From Alphaproteobacteria bacterium (lineage in GTDB: Bacteria; Pseudomonadota; Alphaproteobacteria; Rhodobacterales; Rhodobacteraceae), in assembly GCA_030431485.1 (NCBI GenBank), contig JAUIIR010000015.1:1-62970 (forward strand): a stretch of DNA of 62,970 nucleotides, given 5' to 3'. The position numbers and the translations under genes were made by a program. The notes beneath the pieces are model-generated. The model saw nothing but the letters and a program-made list of their open reading frames with translations. It was not told where the DNA came from and did not search any database. The first letter of the stretch is position 1. Each line of letters starts with the position of its first letter. Shown one piece after another: positions 54,950 through 62,867 of this stretch.

Positions 54950-55500
54950 TGGCGGCATCAGAAGAGCATTACACGCTGGCGCGGCCAAGTTTCGACGCAC
55001 CTGTTAAGCTTTTGATAGTGGTTGCACCTTACTACAAGGACATCGCTGATCAGCTGATCGCGGGCGCGCGGGCCGAGATCGAGGCGTGTGGCGGCACACA
55101 TGACCTGGTCGAGGTGCCTGGCGCATTGGAAGTTCCGACCGCGATTGGCATTGCAGAACGCATGTCGAATTTTGACGGCTATGTCGCGCTTGGCTGCATT
55201 ATTCGCGGAGAAACGACGCATTACGACACGGTGTGCAATGACAGTTCGCGTGGCTTGACCTTGCTTGGATTGCAGGGGCTTTGCATTGGCAATGGTATCC
55301 TGACGGTCGAGAACATGGCGCAGGCAGAAGTGCGCGCGCAGGCGGATGGTCAGAACAAAGGTGGCGGTGCGGCAGCTGCCGCCTTGCACCTCATCGCGCT
55401 CAGCCGTAAATGGGGCGCTGCCCGCAAGGGCGTTGGATTTGTCCCGGCGCGGGACGAGTACCAGATCGCTGGTGACACCAAGGACCCGAACCTCGCATGA
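54949..55500 (+). CDS. ribH: 6,7-dimethyl-8-ribityllumazine synthase
   Basis: A 183-residue lumazine synthase that joins the DHBP unit to the pyrimidine intermediate. The motifs LVEVPGALEVPTAIGIAERM, GCIIRGETTHYDTVCNDSSR with the catalytic His, and GILTVENMAQAEVRAQ are typical. The ATG overlaps the ribB stop by one base, and the stop overlaps nusB by four, so three genes form a translational unit. Confidence 0.96.
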   Translation: MAASEEHYTLARPSFDAPVKLLIVVAPYYKDIADQLIAGARAEIEACGGTHDLVEVPGALEVPTAIGIAERMSNFDGYVALGCIIRGETTHYDTVCNDSSRGLTLLGLQGLCIGNGILTVENMAQAEVRAQADGQNKGGGAAAAALHLIALSRKWGAARKGVGFVPARDEYQIAGDTKDPNLA

Positions 55501-55985
55501 GCCCTGCTGCCAAGCCGCCAAAGAAGGTGGATGAGAAACGCCAGAAACGCTCTGCCTCGCGGCTTTACGCGGTGCAGGCGCTGTTCCAGATGGAGCAGTC
55601 CGGCCAGTCTGTCGACAAGGTCGCCGTGGAATTCCTCGACCACCGCTTTGGTCTGGCGCAAGACGAGGGCGCTGAGCTGGTCGAAGGCGATGTCGATCTT
55701 TTCCGCCGGATCACCGAAGAGGCGGTAAACTGGCAGGCGAAAATCGACCAGATGACAGACCGTGGATTGGTCGCGAAATGGCCCATCGCCCGTATTGATC
55801 CGACATTACGGGCCCTGTTCCGCGCGGCAGGGTCTGAACTCGTGGCATCGGAAACACCGCCCAAAGTGGTGATCAACGAGTATGTCGACGTCGCGCGCGC
55901 GTTCTTTCCCGAGGGAAAAGAGCCGCAATTTGTGAACGCCGTTCTGGATCACATGGCGCGCGAAGCCCGGCCCGAGGCGTTCTGA
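55497..55985 (+). CDS. nusB: Transcription antitermination factor NusB
   Basis: A 162-residue all-helical NusB. The start is SASRLYAVQALFQMEQSGQS, with IDPTLRALFRAAGSEL and VVINEYVDVARAFFPE in the second half, both typical. With NusE (S10) it binds boxA in rRNA leader transcripts. The riboflavin-ribH-nusB order is common. The start overlaps the ribH stop as ATGA. Confidence 0.95.
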   Translation: MSPAAKPPKKVDEKRQKRSASRLYAVQALFQMEQSGQSVDKVAVEFLDHRFGLAQDEGAELVEGDVDLFRRITEEAVNWQAKIDQMTDRGLVAKWPIARIDPTLRALFRAAGSELVASETPPKVVINEYVDVARAFFPEGKEPQFVNAVLDHMAREARPEAF

Positions 55986-56071
55986 GAAGTTGAAAATTTC
56001 TTGCGAGGGCGTGAAACTCTTTGCGCCCTCGTGCCGTGGTTTGGTCTTGCAAAGACCAATGGCAGCAAGAC

Positions 56072-56263
56072 ATGTTTCAATCCCTTCGGGACTTCTTTTG
56101 GGAAATCGCAGGAGATTTCCAATATTTCTATAGTCTTATGACTAAAGGTGATCCGGACGAACAGCCGGACTCGGGCAGTGCAGTGTCTGAGGCAGAGATC
56201 CGGACGATGCTGGTCGACGCGCAAAAAGACGATGCTGCAGACCCGCCGGATCGCGGGGTGTGA
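56072..56263 (+). CDS. Small hypothetical protein
   Basis: A 63-residue acidic protein beginning MFQSLRDFFWEIAGDFQYFY and ending with a low-complexity acidic tail. I do not recognise a family. The ribosome binding site is weak and the frame extends upstream to 56021. It sits between nusB and a membrane protein gene on the same strand. Confidence 0.5.
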   Translation: MFQSLRDFFWEIAGDFQYFYSLMTKGDPDEQPDSGSAVSEAEIRTMLVDAQKDDAADPPDRGV

Positions 56264-56340
56264 CGGCACATCGCGGCAGCACCTCTTTGAAATTCAGCGA
56301 AATCGACTTAGGTCCTTGAAGAATTACAGGAAGTTTCGCC

Positions 56341-56667
56341 ATGCCGCATCTGATCAAACACTACATTCGTCACAGCGTGATCGGGTTCGGTCTGTCGGCG
56401 GTTTTCGTTGCGATGATCCTGACCTTCAATGTGGCTAACCTGTGGTATCTGGTGACTCATACGGATGTCGGATTTCTGGCGGTTTTCCTGTTGTGGCTCT
56501 TCAATGGCATCGTCTTTGCCGGGGTGCAGTTTGGTATTTCGATCATGCTCATGAAATATGATGAAGATGACGACGACCCGCAGGGTGGACGACCGGTTGC
56601 GTTGGCTCCGGTGCGTGCGGAAGTACCCGCACACAACAAAAACATTCGCAATTTCAAGGTAAAATAA
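56341..56667 (+). CDS. Small membrane protein of unknown function
   Basis: A 108-residue protein with two predicted membrane helices, about 12-36 (VIGFGLSAVFVAMILTFNVA) and 43-68 (VGFLAVFLLWLFNGIVFAGV), then a cytoplasmic tail starting DEDDDDPQGG and ending NIRNFKVK. GGAAG lies eight bases before the ATG. The function is unknown. A hairpin GAACCAC/GTGGTTC (56675-56697) follows the stop. Confidence 0.75.
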   Translation: MPHLIKHYIRHSVIGFGLSAVFVAMILTFNVANLWYLVTHTDVGFLAVFLLWLFNGIVFAGVQFGISIMLMKYDEDDDDPQGGRPVALAPVRAEVPAHNKNIRNFKVK

Positions 56668-56711
56668 GCGGCGGGAACCACGCCAACCGTGTGGTTCTCT
56701 CATTCCCGAGG

Positions 56712-56727
56712 ACCTGTATATACAGGT
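56712..56727. repeat. Perfect 16-bp palindrome
   Basis: ACCTGTATATACAGGT is a perfect palindrome in the 265-bp gap before mmcB. It is shorter than a lux box and lacks the LexA direct-repeat form. It is a possible operator for an unknown regulator. Confidence 0.5.
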
Positions 56728-56836
56728 GGGCGTCAGGTAACCGGACCACGGCCCGGACAGAGCCAACTCCCTCGGAATTGCTTAAGGCCACCGGAATGCA
56801 ACCTGTCACGAGAAGGGCAGAACCCGCCTGACGCTC
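56728..56836 (+). other. Candidate structured RNA region
   Basis: GGGCGTCAGG (56728-56737) can pair with CCTGACGCTC (56827-56836, one G-T) to close a 108-nt region with internal complementary words. I could not match it to 4.5S, tmRNA, RNase P or 6S landmarks with confidence. It is followed by a terminator at 56881. Confidence 0.3.
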
Positions 56837-56880
56837 AGGTAGGCGCGATACCGGTACATGACAAGGGGCTATTTCGGATC

Positions 56881-56905
56881 AGACGCGGTCGCGTCTTGAT
56901 TTTTG
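56881..56905 (+). terminator. Intrinsic terminator upstream of mmcB
   Basis: AGACGC and GCGTCT form a stem around GGTC (56881-56896), followed by TGATTTTTG. It ends a transcript coming from upstream just before the mmcB SOS box. Confidence 0.7.
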
Positions 56906-56919
56906 TTCACATTTTGTTC
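56905..56919 (+). promoter_or_regulatory. SOS (LexA) box of mmcB
   Basis: GTTCACATTTTGTTC is an exact GTTC-N7-GTTC, the alphaproteobacterial LexA site, ending 13 bases before the mmcB ATG. MmcB is a known SOS gene in Caulobacter. Confidence 0.85.
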
Positions 56920-56932
56920 ATGTTTGCCGTGT

Positions 56933-57412
56933 ATGACGATTGCACTTGATCCCAAAACCGGCCGTGGTGCCGAAATGCAACCGGGCCAGATACTGGCACG
57001 CGGGGTGTGCCGCCACCTTGCCAGCCACGGCTTTTCGGTGATCGAGGAATTCGTGCCGGAACGTGGCCTTCGTGTCGATGTGATGGCTTTGGGGCCGAAA
57101 GGCGAAATCTGGATTGTCGAATGCAAATCCTCACGCGCGGATTTTCAGTCGGACCAAAAGTGGGAGGGGTATTTGGAGTGGTGCGACCGCTATTTCTGGG
57201 CGGTTGATCTGGCCTTTCCGTCCGAGCTTTTGCCAGCGGAAAGTGGTTTGATCATCGCGGATGGCTATGACGCGGAAATTGTGCGTATGTCCCCCGAGGA
57301 CAAGCTTGCGCCGGCGCGCCGCAACAAGCTGATCCGCAAATTCGCCGTCCATGCCGCCCGGCGGCTGCATGCGTATCGTGATCCTGACGCTGCGTTGGCC
57401 GCGTGGGGCTAG
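56933..57412 (+). CDS. mmcB: MmcB family DNA repair protein
   Basis: A 159-residue protein with a PD-(D/E)xK-like nuclease core: RGLRVDVMALGPKGEIWIVE, then CKSSRADFQSDQKWEGYLEW and FAVDLAFPSE-type strands. MmcB (mutagenesis cassette B) in Caulobacter takes part in DNA-damage tolerance. The ATG at 56933 leaves the SOS box outside the coding region, while the frame to 56903 would overlap it. Regulation by LexA is expected. Confidence 0.9.
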   Translation: MTIALDPKTGRGAEMQPGQILARGVCRHLASHGFSVIEEFVPERGLRVDVMALGPKGEIWIVECKSSRADFQSDQKWEGYLEWCDRYFWAVDLAFPSELLPAESGLIIADGYDAEIVRMSPEDKLAPARRNKLIRKFAVHAARRLHAYRDPDAALAAWG

Positions 57413-57497
57413 GCCGCAAATTAACCCCTCGGCTCTCCGAAGCTATCGCAAGACAGCGGGAAGTTCGCAGGAAAGCGGCAGGGATGCCAAAGTCTGC

Positions 57498-57695
57498 TTA
57501 CTTGCGCTTGGGCTTGACCTTGCGGGCGGCGGTCGCAGCGAGGCGGATTTCCTCGGCGATCTCGTCCGCTTCTTCGGGGGAGAAATCCATCGGAATTTCG
57601 ATCCCGTCCGCCAGCACGAACAGGCGGACCATGCCAAGGTCGGTTGGGCCGATCTGCAGGTTGGCTTCGATGTCGCGTTCGGTGTTGATGCCCAT
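57498..57695 (-). CDS. DUF6324-type small protein
   Basis: A 65-residue protein starting MGINTERDIEANLQIGPTDL, then GMVRLFVLADGIEIPMDFSP, and ending in a basic tail KPKRK. I take it for the DUF6324 family of Rhodobacteraceae; the function is unknown. It converges on mmcB and diverges from the acetyltransferase. GGAGAC precedes the ATG. Confidence 0.75.
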   Translation of the reverse strand: MGINTERDIEANLQIGPTDLGMVRLFVLADGIEIPMDFSPEEADEIAEEIRLAATAARKVKPKRK

Positions 57696-57784
57696 GACAG
57701 GTCTCCGGCGGGTTGCAGGTCAGGACATGGGCCTTAGCGCCGGGGGGCTTGTTTTGCAAGCGCGGAGCAGGGCAGAGTAAACGC

Positions 57785-58270
57785 ATGTCAGATCACGTGA
57801 TCCTGCGCCCTTATGACCCGAACGATTTCGAATGGTTGGTGAACTTGCATCGGCAGCACTATGCTAAGGCGGAAGGCTTTGACGAAACGTTCGCGCCGCT
57901 GGTTGCGTCGATACTGAAAGCATTTGAAGCCGAGCACGACCCAACCTGCGAGCGCGGCTGGATCGCCATGCAGGGTGAAACCCGGTTAGGCAGCATATTC
58001 TGCGTCCGTTTGGACGAGCAGACGGCCAAGCTGCGTCTGTTTATCCTGTCGTCCGAAGCACGGGGCAAGGGGTTGGGCAAAAGACTGCTGGAGAGCTGCA
58101 TGCGGTTCGCGAAAGACGCAGGCTATGCACGCATGCAGTTGTGGACTCATGAAAGCCACCGCGCCGCCTGTGCGCTTTATCAAAAGGCCGGCTGGACCTG
58201 CGTTTCCTCAAAGCCAGTCCACAGCTTTGGCGTCGATCTGATAGAACAGTCTTGGGAAGTGACATTATGA
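57785..58270 (+). CDS. GNAT-family acetyltransferase
   Basis: A 161-residue N-acetyltransferase. The acetyl-CoA motif is LSSEARGKGLGKRLLESCM and the C-terminal strand is ALYQKAGWTCVSSKPVHSFG. The overall form resembles the acetyltransferase half of MarR-GNAT fusion proteins, but no MarR domain is present. The substrate is unknown. The start at 57785 gives MSDHVILRPYDPNDFEWLVN. Confidence 0.87.
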   Translation: MSDHVILRPYDPNDFEWLVNLHRQHYAKAEGFDETFAPLVASILKAFEAEHDPTCERGWIAMQGETRLGSIFCVRLDEQTAKLRLFILSSEARGKGLGKRLLESCMRFAKDAGYARMQLWTHESHRAACALYQKAGWTCVSSKPVHSFGVDLIEQSWEVTL

Positions 58271-58322
58271 GGTGAGTTGGGGCTTGCAATGCCCGAACCG
58301 TCCCGTTATCTCGCCCCTCAGT

Positions 58323-58399
58323 GCCGACATAGCTCAGTTGGTTAGAGCGCTTGATTGTGGATCAAGAGGTCCCCCGTTCGAGCCGGGGTGTCGGTACCA
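58323..58399 (+). tRNA. tRNA-His (GTG), without encoded G-1
   Basis: The acceptor GCCGACA pairs with TGTCGGT, followed by discriminator A73 and an encoded CCA. The anticodon stem and loop CTTGA-TTGTGGA-TCAAG shows GTG. The base before the acceptor is T, so G-1 is not encoded, and A73 replaces C73, as known for alphaproteobacterial tRNA-His. Confidence 0.96.
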
Positions 58400-58420
58400 T
58401 CTCTTTTCTTTGCACTACAG

Positions 58421-58966
58421 CTAGTAGGATACCGAGAAACCCGTTCCGAAGAGAGGCGCTTCGCAGGTCAAACTGAAGTTTTCGTTCGCGGCGTTCACGA
58501 CATCTGCGACGATGTATGACAGGTAAAACCTTGTATCGAGAGCCTTCTCATCAGCGTCGTGGTCAGCGTGCTCTTGCTCGACGTCTCCGATGTGAAGGAA
58601 GAACCGCGTGAATTCGCTGGACGACTTCCAGGATTGCAGCTCACCGGTGGCCAATTCGATCCCTGCGATTTCGCGCATCGCATTGATCCAGACACGGCAT
58701 TTTTGCGTCGCTTCGGCCTCTCTGATTGTGTGACCATCGAAAAATCGATTGCTGACGATAATGCGATTGCTGCCCCAGTCATAGGTGACCCGCGAGTAAC
58801 TGGTTTCACCACTGGTGTTCAGAAACCGTTCAAGCCGAAATATGCCGAAGTCGAGCATGGTTGGCGCATCATTCATCAATCGACGTATGTCCTCGTCAGG
58901 TTCCGCGTGTACGGACGTCGAAATGCTGAGGATTGTGAGTGCGGTTAAGAACGGTTTTTTGAACAT
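58421..58966 (-). CDS. Secreted protein of unknown function
   Basis: A 181-residue protein with an N-terminal signal peptide (MFKKPFLTALTILSISTSVH, cleavage after AEP region about residue 22). The mature part has two Cys (KCRVWINAMREI and LTCEAPLFGT) that could form a disulfide. No family is recognised. The ATG at 58966 has GGGGG in front of it; a TTG four codons earlier is possible. It converges on tRNA-His. Confidence 0.7.
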   Translation of the reverse strand: MFKKPFLTALTILSISTSVHAEPDEDIRRLMNDAPTMLDFGIFRLERFLNTSGETSYSRVTYDWGSNRIIVSNRFFDGHTIREAEATQKCRVWINAMREIAGIELATGELQSWKSSSEFTRFFLHIGDVEQEHADHDADEKALDTRFYLSYIVADVVNAANENFSLTCEAPLFGTGFSVSY

Positions 58967-59121
58967 GTTGGCCCCCAAAGCATCTGCACATGAGTAGGAG
59001 GCGCGCCGGATTTTATGTGCGCGCTGCAGAATTTTGTCGCCGTTTCACCGACCGATCAAGTTTTCTTGCACAGTCATGCTGTATCGGCCCTAGAAATTCA
59101 TAGGTGCCTGCAAAATAGATG

Positions 59122-59427
59122 TCAGTCCGTGGTGACCTCAATCGTCTGCAACAGGCGTCCACTGTCGCGGGCGAAAATCAGGATGCGGTCATCCTCGGTC
59201 ACCACGGCGTACCAGTTGCGTGCCTGGGTGAAGGCGGTGGCTGTGGTGCCGTCGGGCAGGGTGATGACATCGGGAAGCGGTGTCGCGGATTGATTGTAGC
59301 GGATGACAATCAGTGCGGTGATGAGTATGACGCCCGCGATCATTGTTGCGGTCAGGACCGTGACCAGCCGCCGCAGGAAACGCACGTTGGCCGGTTCGGG
59401 GACCTGATCTTCGGGGGCGTTGTCCAT
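59122..59427 (-). CDS. DUF6476-type membrane-anchored protein
   Basis: A 101-residue protein with one membrane helix (about 24-43, VLTATMIAGVILITALIVIR) after a short cytoplasmic N-terminus, then a periplasmic domain with VITLPDGTTATAFTQARNWY. It looks like the DUF6476 family of Rhodobacteraceae, of unknown role. Its ATG shares the CATG with the divergent rluD start: the two start codons overlap by two bases, so each gene's control region lies in the other. Confidence 0.75.
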   Translation of the reverse strand: MDNAPEDQVPEPANVRFLRRLVTVLTATMIAGVILITALIVIRYNQSATPLPDVITLPDGTTATAFTQARNWYAVVTEDDRILIFARDSGRLLQTIEVTTD

Positions 59428-60451
59428 GTCTGACTCCATTTTGCGCGTGACCATCGGGGCCAATCCGCCGCCGCGTCTTGATAAGGCGTTGGCGCGCGAC
59501 GTGCCAGAGGAAGCGGCGCTGTCCCGCACGCGGTTGGCGAAGCTGATCGACGAAGGGGCGGTACGCGTGGCTGGTGACGTGGTGAGCAACCCAAAGGCCA
59601 GTGTGCGTGAGGGCGACGTGATCGAGATTGCGGTGCCGGATGTGGCGGAGAGCCATATCGAGGCTGAAGACCTGCCGTTGGATGTACGGTTCGAAGATGA
59701 AGACCTGATCGTGGTTATGAAGCCTGCGGGTATGGTGGTGCACCCCGCGCCGGGGACGCCGTCTGGCACGCTGGTCAACGCGCTCTTACATCATTTTGGT
59801 GGCAAGCTGTCGGGCGTCGGGGGCGTCGGTCGACCGGGGATCGTGCACCGGATCGACAAGGATACCAGTGGGCTTTTGGTGATTGCAAAGTCGGACCGGG
59901 CTCATCACGGACTGGCCGAGCAGTTTGCCGCTCACAGTGTAGAGCGGCTGTATCTGGCGCTGGTGCACGGGCATCCAGACCCGGCTGATCCGCGTTTGCG
60001 CGGTGTGCGGGGCGTGTCGATTGAGCCGGGTGCGGTCATCAAGGTCACAAGTGATCTGGCGCGGCATAAGACGGACAGGCAGAAACAGGCCGTGTTCTTT
60101 GGACATGGCAAACATGCGATCACGCGGGCGCGGGTGCTGGAGGTGTTTGGCACACCAGTGCAGGTGTCGCTTGTGGAGTGCCGGTTGGAAACCGGGCGCA
60201 CACATCAAATCCGGGTGCATATGGCTCATGCGGGGCATGGGTTGATTGGCGACCCGGTTTACGGCGGGCGGCGGAAGGTTGCGAAGGGGGCATTGCCGGA
60301 GGACGCGATGACGCGTTTGGCGGCGTTTGCTCGTCAGGCGCTGCATGCGGCAGTTTTGGGGTTTGTCCATCCCGTTTCCGGTGAAACCATCCGGTTCGAG
60401 GCTGCGTTACCCCAAGACATGGACGCATTGATCACAAGTTTGCGTGGCTGA
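59426..60451 (+). CDS. rluD: 23S rRNA pseudouridine synthase, RluA/RluD family
   Basis: A 341-residue synthase with an N-terminal S4 RNA-binding domain (TRLAKLIDEGAVRVAGDVVS) and a catalytic domain with the Asp nucleophile in GIVHRIDKDTSGLLVIAK. Downstream CRLETGRTHQIRVHMAHAGH is the family motif for base flipping. It likely makes pseudouridines 1911, 1915 and 1917 of 23S rRNA. The ATG at 59426 overlaps the opposite gene's start. rpoH follows after about 150 bp. Confidence 0.93.
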   Translation: MSDSILRVTIGANPPPRLDKALARDVPEEAALSRTRLAKLIDEGAVRVAGDVVSNPKASVREGDVIEIAVPDVAESHIEAEDLPLDVRFEDEDLIVVMKPAGMVVHPAPGTPSGTLVNALLHHFGGKLSGVGGVGRPGIVHRIDKDTSGLLVIAKSDRAHHGLAEQFAAHSVERLYLALVHGHPDPADPRLRGVRGVSIEPGAVIKVTSDLARHKTDRQKQAVFFGHGKHAITRARVLEVFGTPVQVSLVECRLETGRTHQIRVHMAHAGHGLIGDPVYGGRRKVAKGALPEDAMTRLAAFARQALHAAVLGFVHPVSGETIRFEAALPQDMDALITSLRG

Positions 60452-60604
60452 AACAATCGTCCCATGTGCGTGAGCGCACTGACATGCGTCTTACGAACCG
60501 GCGAATGTGCGTTAAATAGGATTTAACAAACCGCAAATACTTGAAATCCACGGGCAGCTTTCCCATTTGGATGTTAAGCCCGTAAACATTGGAGGGACAA
60601 GGGT

Positions 60605-61501
60605 ATGGCCAATTATGCGAATCTCCCGGCCCCGTCACCGGAAGCCGGACTGAGTCGCTATCTTCAGGAGATCCGGAAGTTTCCGCTTCTGGAACCCGAA
60701 GAAGAGTACATGCTCGCCAAGCGCTGGGTCGAGCAGGAAGACACCGAAGCTGCGCATAAGATGGTTACAAGCCACCTGCGCCTCGCGGCAAAGATTGCGA
60801 TGGGGTATCGTGGCTATGGCCTGCCTCAGGCCGAGGTGATCTCGGAGGCGAATGTCGGTCTCATGCAGGCAGTCAAGCGGTTCGATCCAGAAAAGGGTTT
60901 CCGTCTCGCAACCTATGCGATGTGGTGGATCCGCGCCTCGATTCAGGAATATATCCTGCGGTCCTGGTCGCTGGTGAAGCTCGGGACAACCTCGGCGCAG
61001 AAAAAGCTGTTCTTCAACCTGCGCAAGGCGAAGTCGCGCATTGGCGCGCTTGAGGATGGCGACCTGCGTCCCGAGCATGTCGAGAAGATCGCGACGGACC
61101 TTGGTGTGACCGAGGACGAGGTGATTTCGATGAACCGGCGCCTGTCCGGGGGCGATGCGTCGTTGAACGCGACCGTCGGCTCCGAAGGCGAAGGCACGAT
61201 GCAGTGGCAGGATTGGCTTGAGGACGAAAGCGCCGATCAGGCTGGCGACTACGAGGAACGTGATGAGCTTGAGGCCCGGCGCGCGGTGCTGGTGCAGGCG
61301 ATGGACGTGCTTAACGACCGTGAGAAAGACATCCTGACTCAGCGCCGTCTGGCCGACAAGCCGGTGACTTTGGAAGAGCTTTCGGGTCAGTATGACGTCA
61401 GCCGTGAACGCATTCGTCAGATCGAAGTGCGGGCGTTTGAAAAGCTGCAATCGCGGATGCGTGACCTTGCTAAGGAGCAGGGGCTTCTGACCGCAAGCTG
61501 A
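60605..61501 (+). CDS. rpoH: RNA polymerase sigma factor RpoH (sigma-32)
   Basis: A 298-residue heat-shock sigma factor. Region 1.2/2.1 is SRYLQEIRKFPLLEPEEEYM and VTSHLRLAAKIAMGYRGYG, region 2.4 RLATYAMWWIRASIQEYILR, the RpoH box follows (QKKLFFNLRKAKSRI), and region 4.2 ends VSRERIRQIEVRAFEKLQ. It directs transcription of heat-shock genes. Alphaproteobacteria of this group often have two RpoH paralogues; which one this is cannot be settled here. The ATG has GGAGGGACAAGGG upstream. Confidence 0.96.
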   Translation: MANYANLPAPSPEAGLSRYLQEIRKFPLLEPEEEYMLAKRWVEQEDTEAAHKMVTSHLRLAAKIAMGYRGYGLPQAEVISEANVGLMQAVKRFDPEKGFRLATYAMWWIRASIQEYILRSWSLVKLGTTSAQKKLFFNLRKAKSRIGALEDGDLRPEHVEKIATDLGVTEDEVISMNRRLSGGDASLNATVGSEGEGTMQWQDWLEDESADQAGDYEERDELEARRAVLVQAMDVLNDREKDILTQRRLADKPVTLEELSGQYDVSRERIRQIEVRAFEKLQSRMRDLAKEQGLLTAS

Positions 61502-61524
61502 TCGACAGAGTTCACTTACTTAGG

Positions 61525-61560
61525 AAATCCGCCGGGTCTCCACTCGGCGGATTTCTCTTT
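61525..61560 (+). terminator. Intrinsic terminator after rpoH
   Basis: AAATCCGCCG (61525-61534) pairs with CGGCGGATTT (61545-61554), followed by CTCTTTT. It could also serve the convergent gene, since the arms give an AAAT/ATTT pair on both sides. Confidence 0.88.
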
Positions 61561-61590
61561 TGAGTGTCTGGGCTGCCGGCCGCGATCGGT

Positions 61591-62661
61591 TCAGATATCA
61601 ATATCGACGATGATGGCGGCGTGATCGGAGCCGCGTCCGGGCGGGACGTGGATTTTCACGGTTACGTCCAGACCATCCGGTGCAATGGCATAGTCCAGCG
61701 TGCCGCCGCTTTTCTGTGTTTCCTTCAGTTCCTTTTCGATGTCGCCGCGTCCGGGATGCCAGGTCCTGCGATGCCATGTTTTCATCAGGCGTTTTGGCGG
61801 CGGAATAGGGTGCACGTTCTTGCGGCTGAACAGCTTGTGAAACGGCTGGTTGGAGTTTTCCTCTTCCACCTCTTTGATCAGTTCTTCGAAGTCGATGTTC
61901 CAATCGCCGATTGCCACCGTGGGCTTGGCGGCATCTGCGATGTAATTGGTCAACTGGATCGCGGTTTCTCCGCCGCCCTTGCCAAAGGACGGGGCGTGAA
62001 TGACAGGGATCAAGATGTTGCCGAAGTTGAGGACAAGGATCTGGCGTTTTGCGCTGGCAATGTTGACGTCGAAGTATTCGTGTCTGAACGCCATTTTGGA
62101 CAGGACAAGGTAATGACGGTTGTTCTGTATGGCTTCAGAGCCGAGGTTGAAATCGTAGTCGAGCATCATTTCAGGGACGCCTGCGCGTTTGAGCTGCTCT
62201 TGGATTGCGCTCACTTTGCGGAGTTGGCGGAACTTGGCGGCAACGCCAGAGCTTGCCACTGAATCTGTTGCCGAGGTCACATCCCGCATGGCGGCGGGAG
62301 ACGTCCGGAGGTGATCGAACCGGGTCCCAACCCGGACCACGTTGCGACCACGACCGGACTTGAGCTTGAGCCGATCAACGCCCTTCTTGTATTTTTTCCG
62401 GATGGCCGGGCTCAGCTTGGGCTGCATTTTCTCGCGGACATCTGCTTTGGCCCATTCGACCTGCTTGTTGATTTCTTCCGCAGCAGCGTCGCGCAGCAAT
62501 GTGAGAAAGTCATTGCAGTCCAAAGCTTCGTTTGTGACCTCGCAAAAGACAAGCACATCGGCGCCTGAGCCGATGGCACTTTTGGCAAGGGTCTGGCCCT
62601 TGCCGGATTCATCCGCGCTCAGGGGATTCCCGCTTTGGATGTTCCAGAACATGATGCGCAT
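61591..62661 (-). CDS. Endonuclease/exonuclease/phosphatase-family protein
   Basis: A 356-residue protein with an EEP (DNase I-like) fold: MRIMFWNIQSGNP at the start, the metal Glu in VLVFCEVTNEA, the Asn/Asp motif AIGDWNIDFEEL and the C-terminal GSDHAAIIVDI. About 90 residues rich in Lys and Arg (80-170, KMQPKLSPAIRKKYKKGVDR) are inserted between the first and second motifs and may bind nucleic acid. The substrate is unknown. The ATG at 62661 starts the fold; the frame to 62787 adds an unrelated stretch. Confidence 0.8.
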   Translation of the reverse strand: MRIMFWNIQSGNPLSADESGKGQTLAKSAIGSGADVLVFCEVTNEALDCNDFLTLLRDAAAEEINKQVEWAKADVREKMQPKLSPAIRKKYKKGVDRLKLKSGRGRNVVRVGTRFDHLRTSPAAMRDVTSATDSVASSGVAAKFRQLRKVSAIQEQLKRAGVPEMMLDYDFNLGSEAIQNNRHYLVLSKMAFRHEYFDVNIASAKRQILVLNFGNILIPVIHAPSFGKGGGETAIQLTNYIADAAKPTVAIGDWNIDFEELIKEVEEENSNQPFHKLFSRKNVHPIPPPKRLMKTWHRRTWHPGRGDIEKELKETQKSGGTLDYAIAPDGLDVTVKIHVPPGRGSDHAAIIVDIDI

Positions 62662-62867
62662 TGAATACCCCCAATGCCTTGAGAAAAAGCCAGACTGTTT
62701 GAAACACTTCAGACCGTCGGGGGTTTGCCTGTGCAGATGCTCAACCGGGACGGAATCTTGCGCAATTCTTGAATAGGTTGCATCCACGGTATTTGCACAC
62801 GTCGAAAATTGTCAACGCTTTACTCTGACAAGGCCGTGTGGTCGGGTGTCGGTAAAAGGAGACAGGC

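Noticed and set aside
56700..56880. 6S, tmRNA or RNase P RNA gene in the gap before mmcB
   Set aside because: The conserved landmarks of these RNAs could not be found; only a long-range stem and palindrome are seen.
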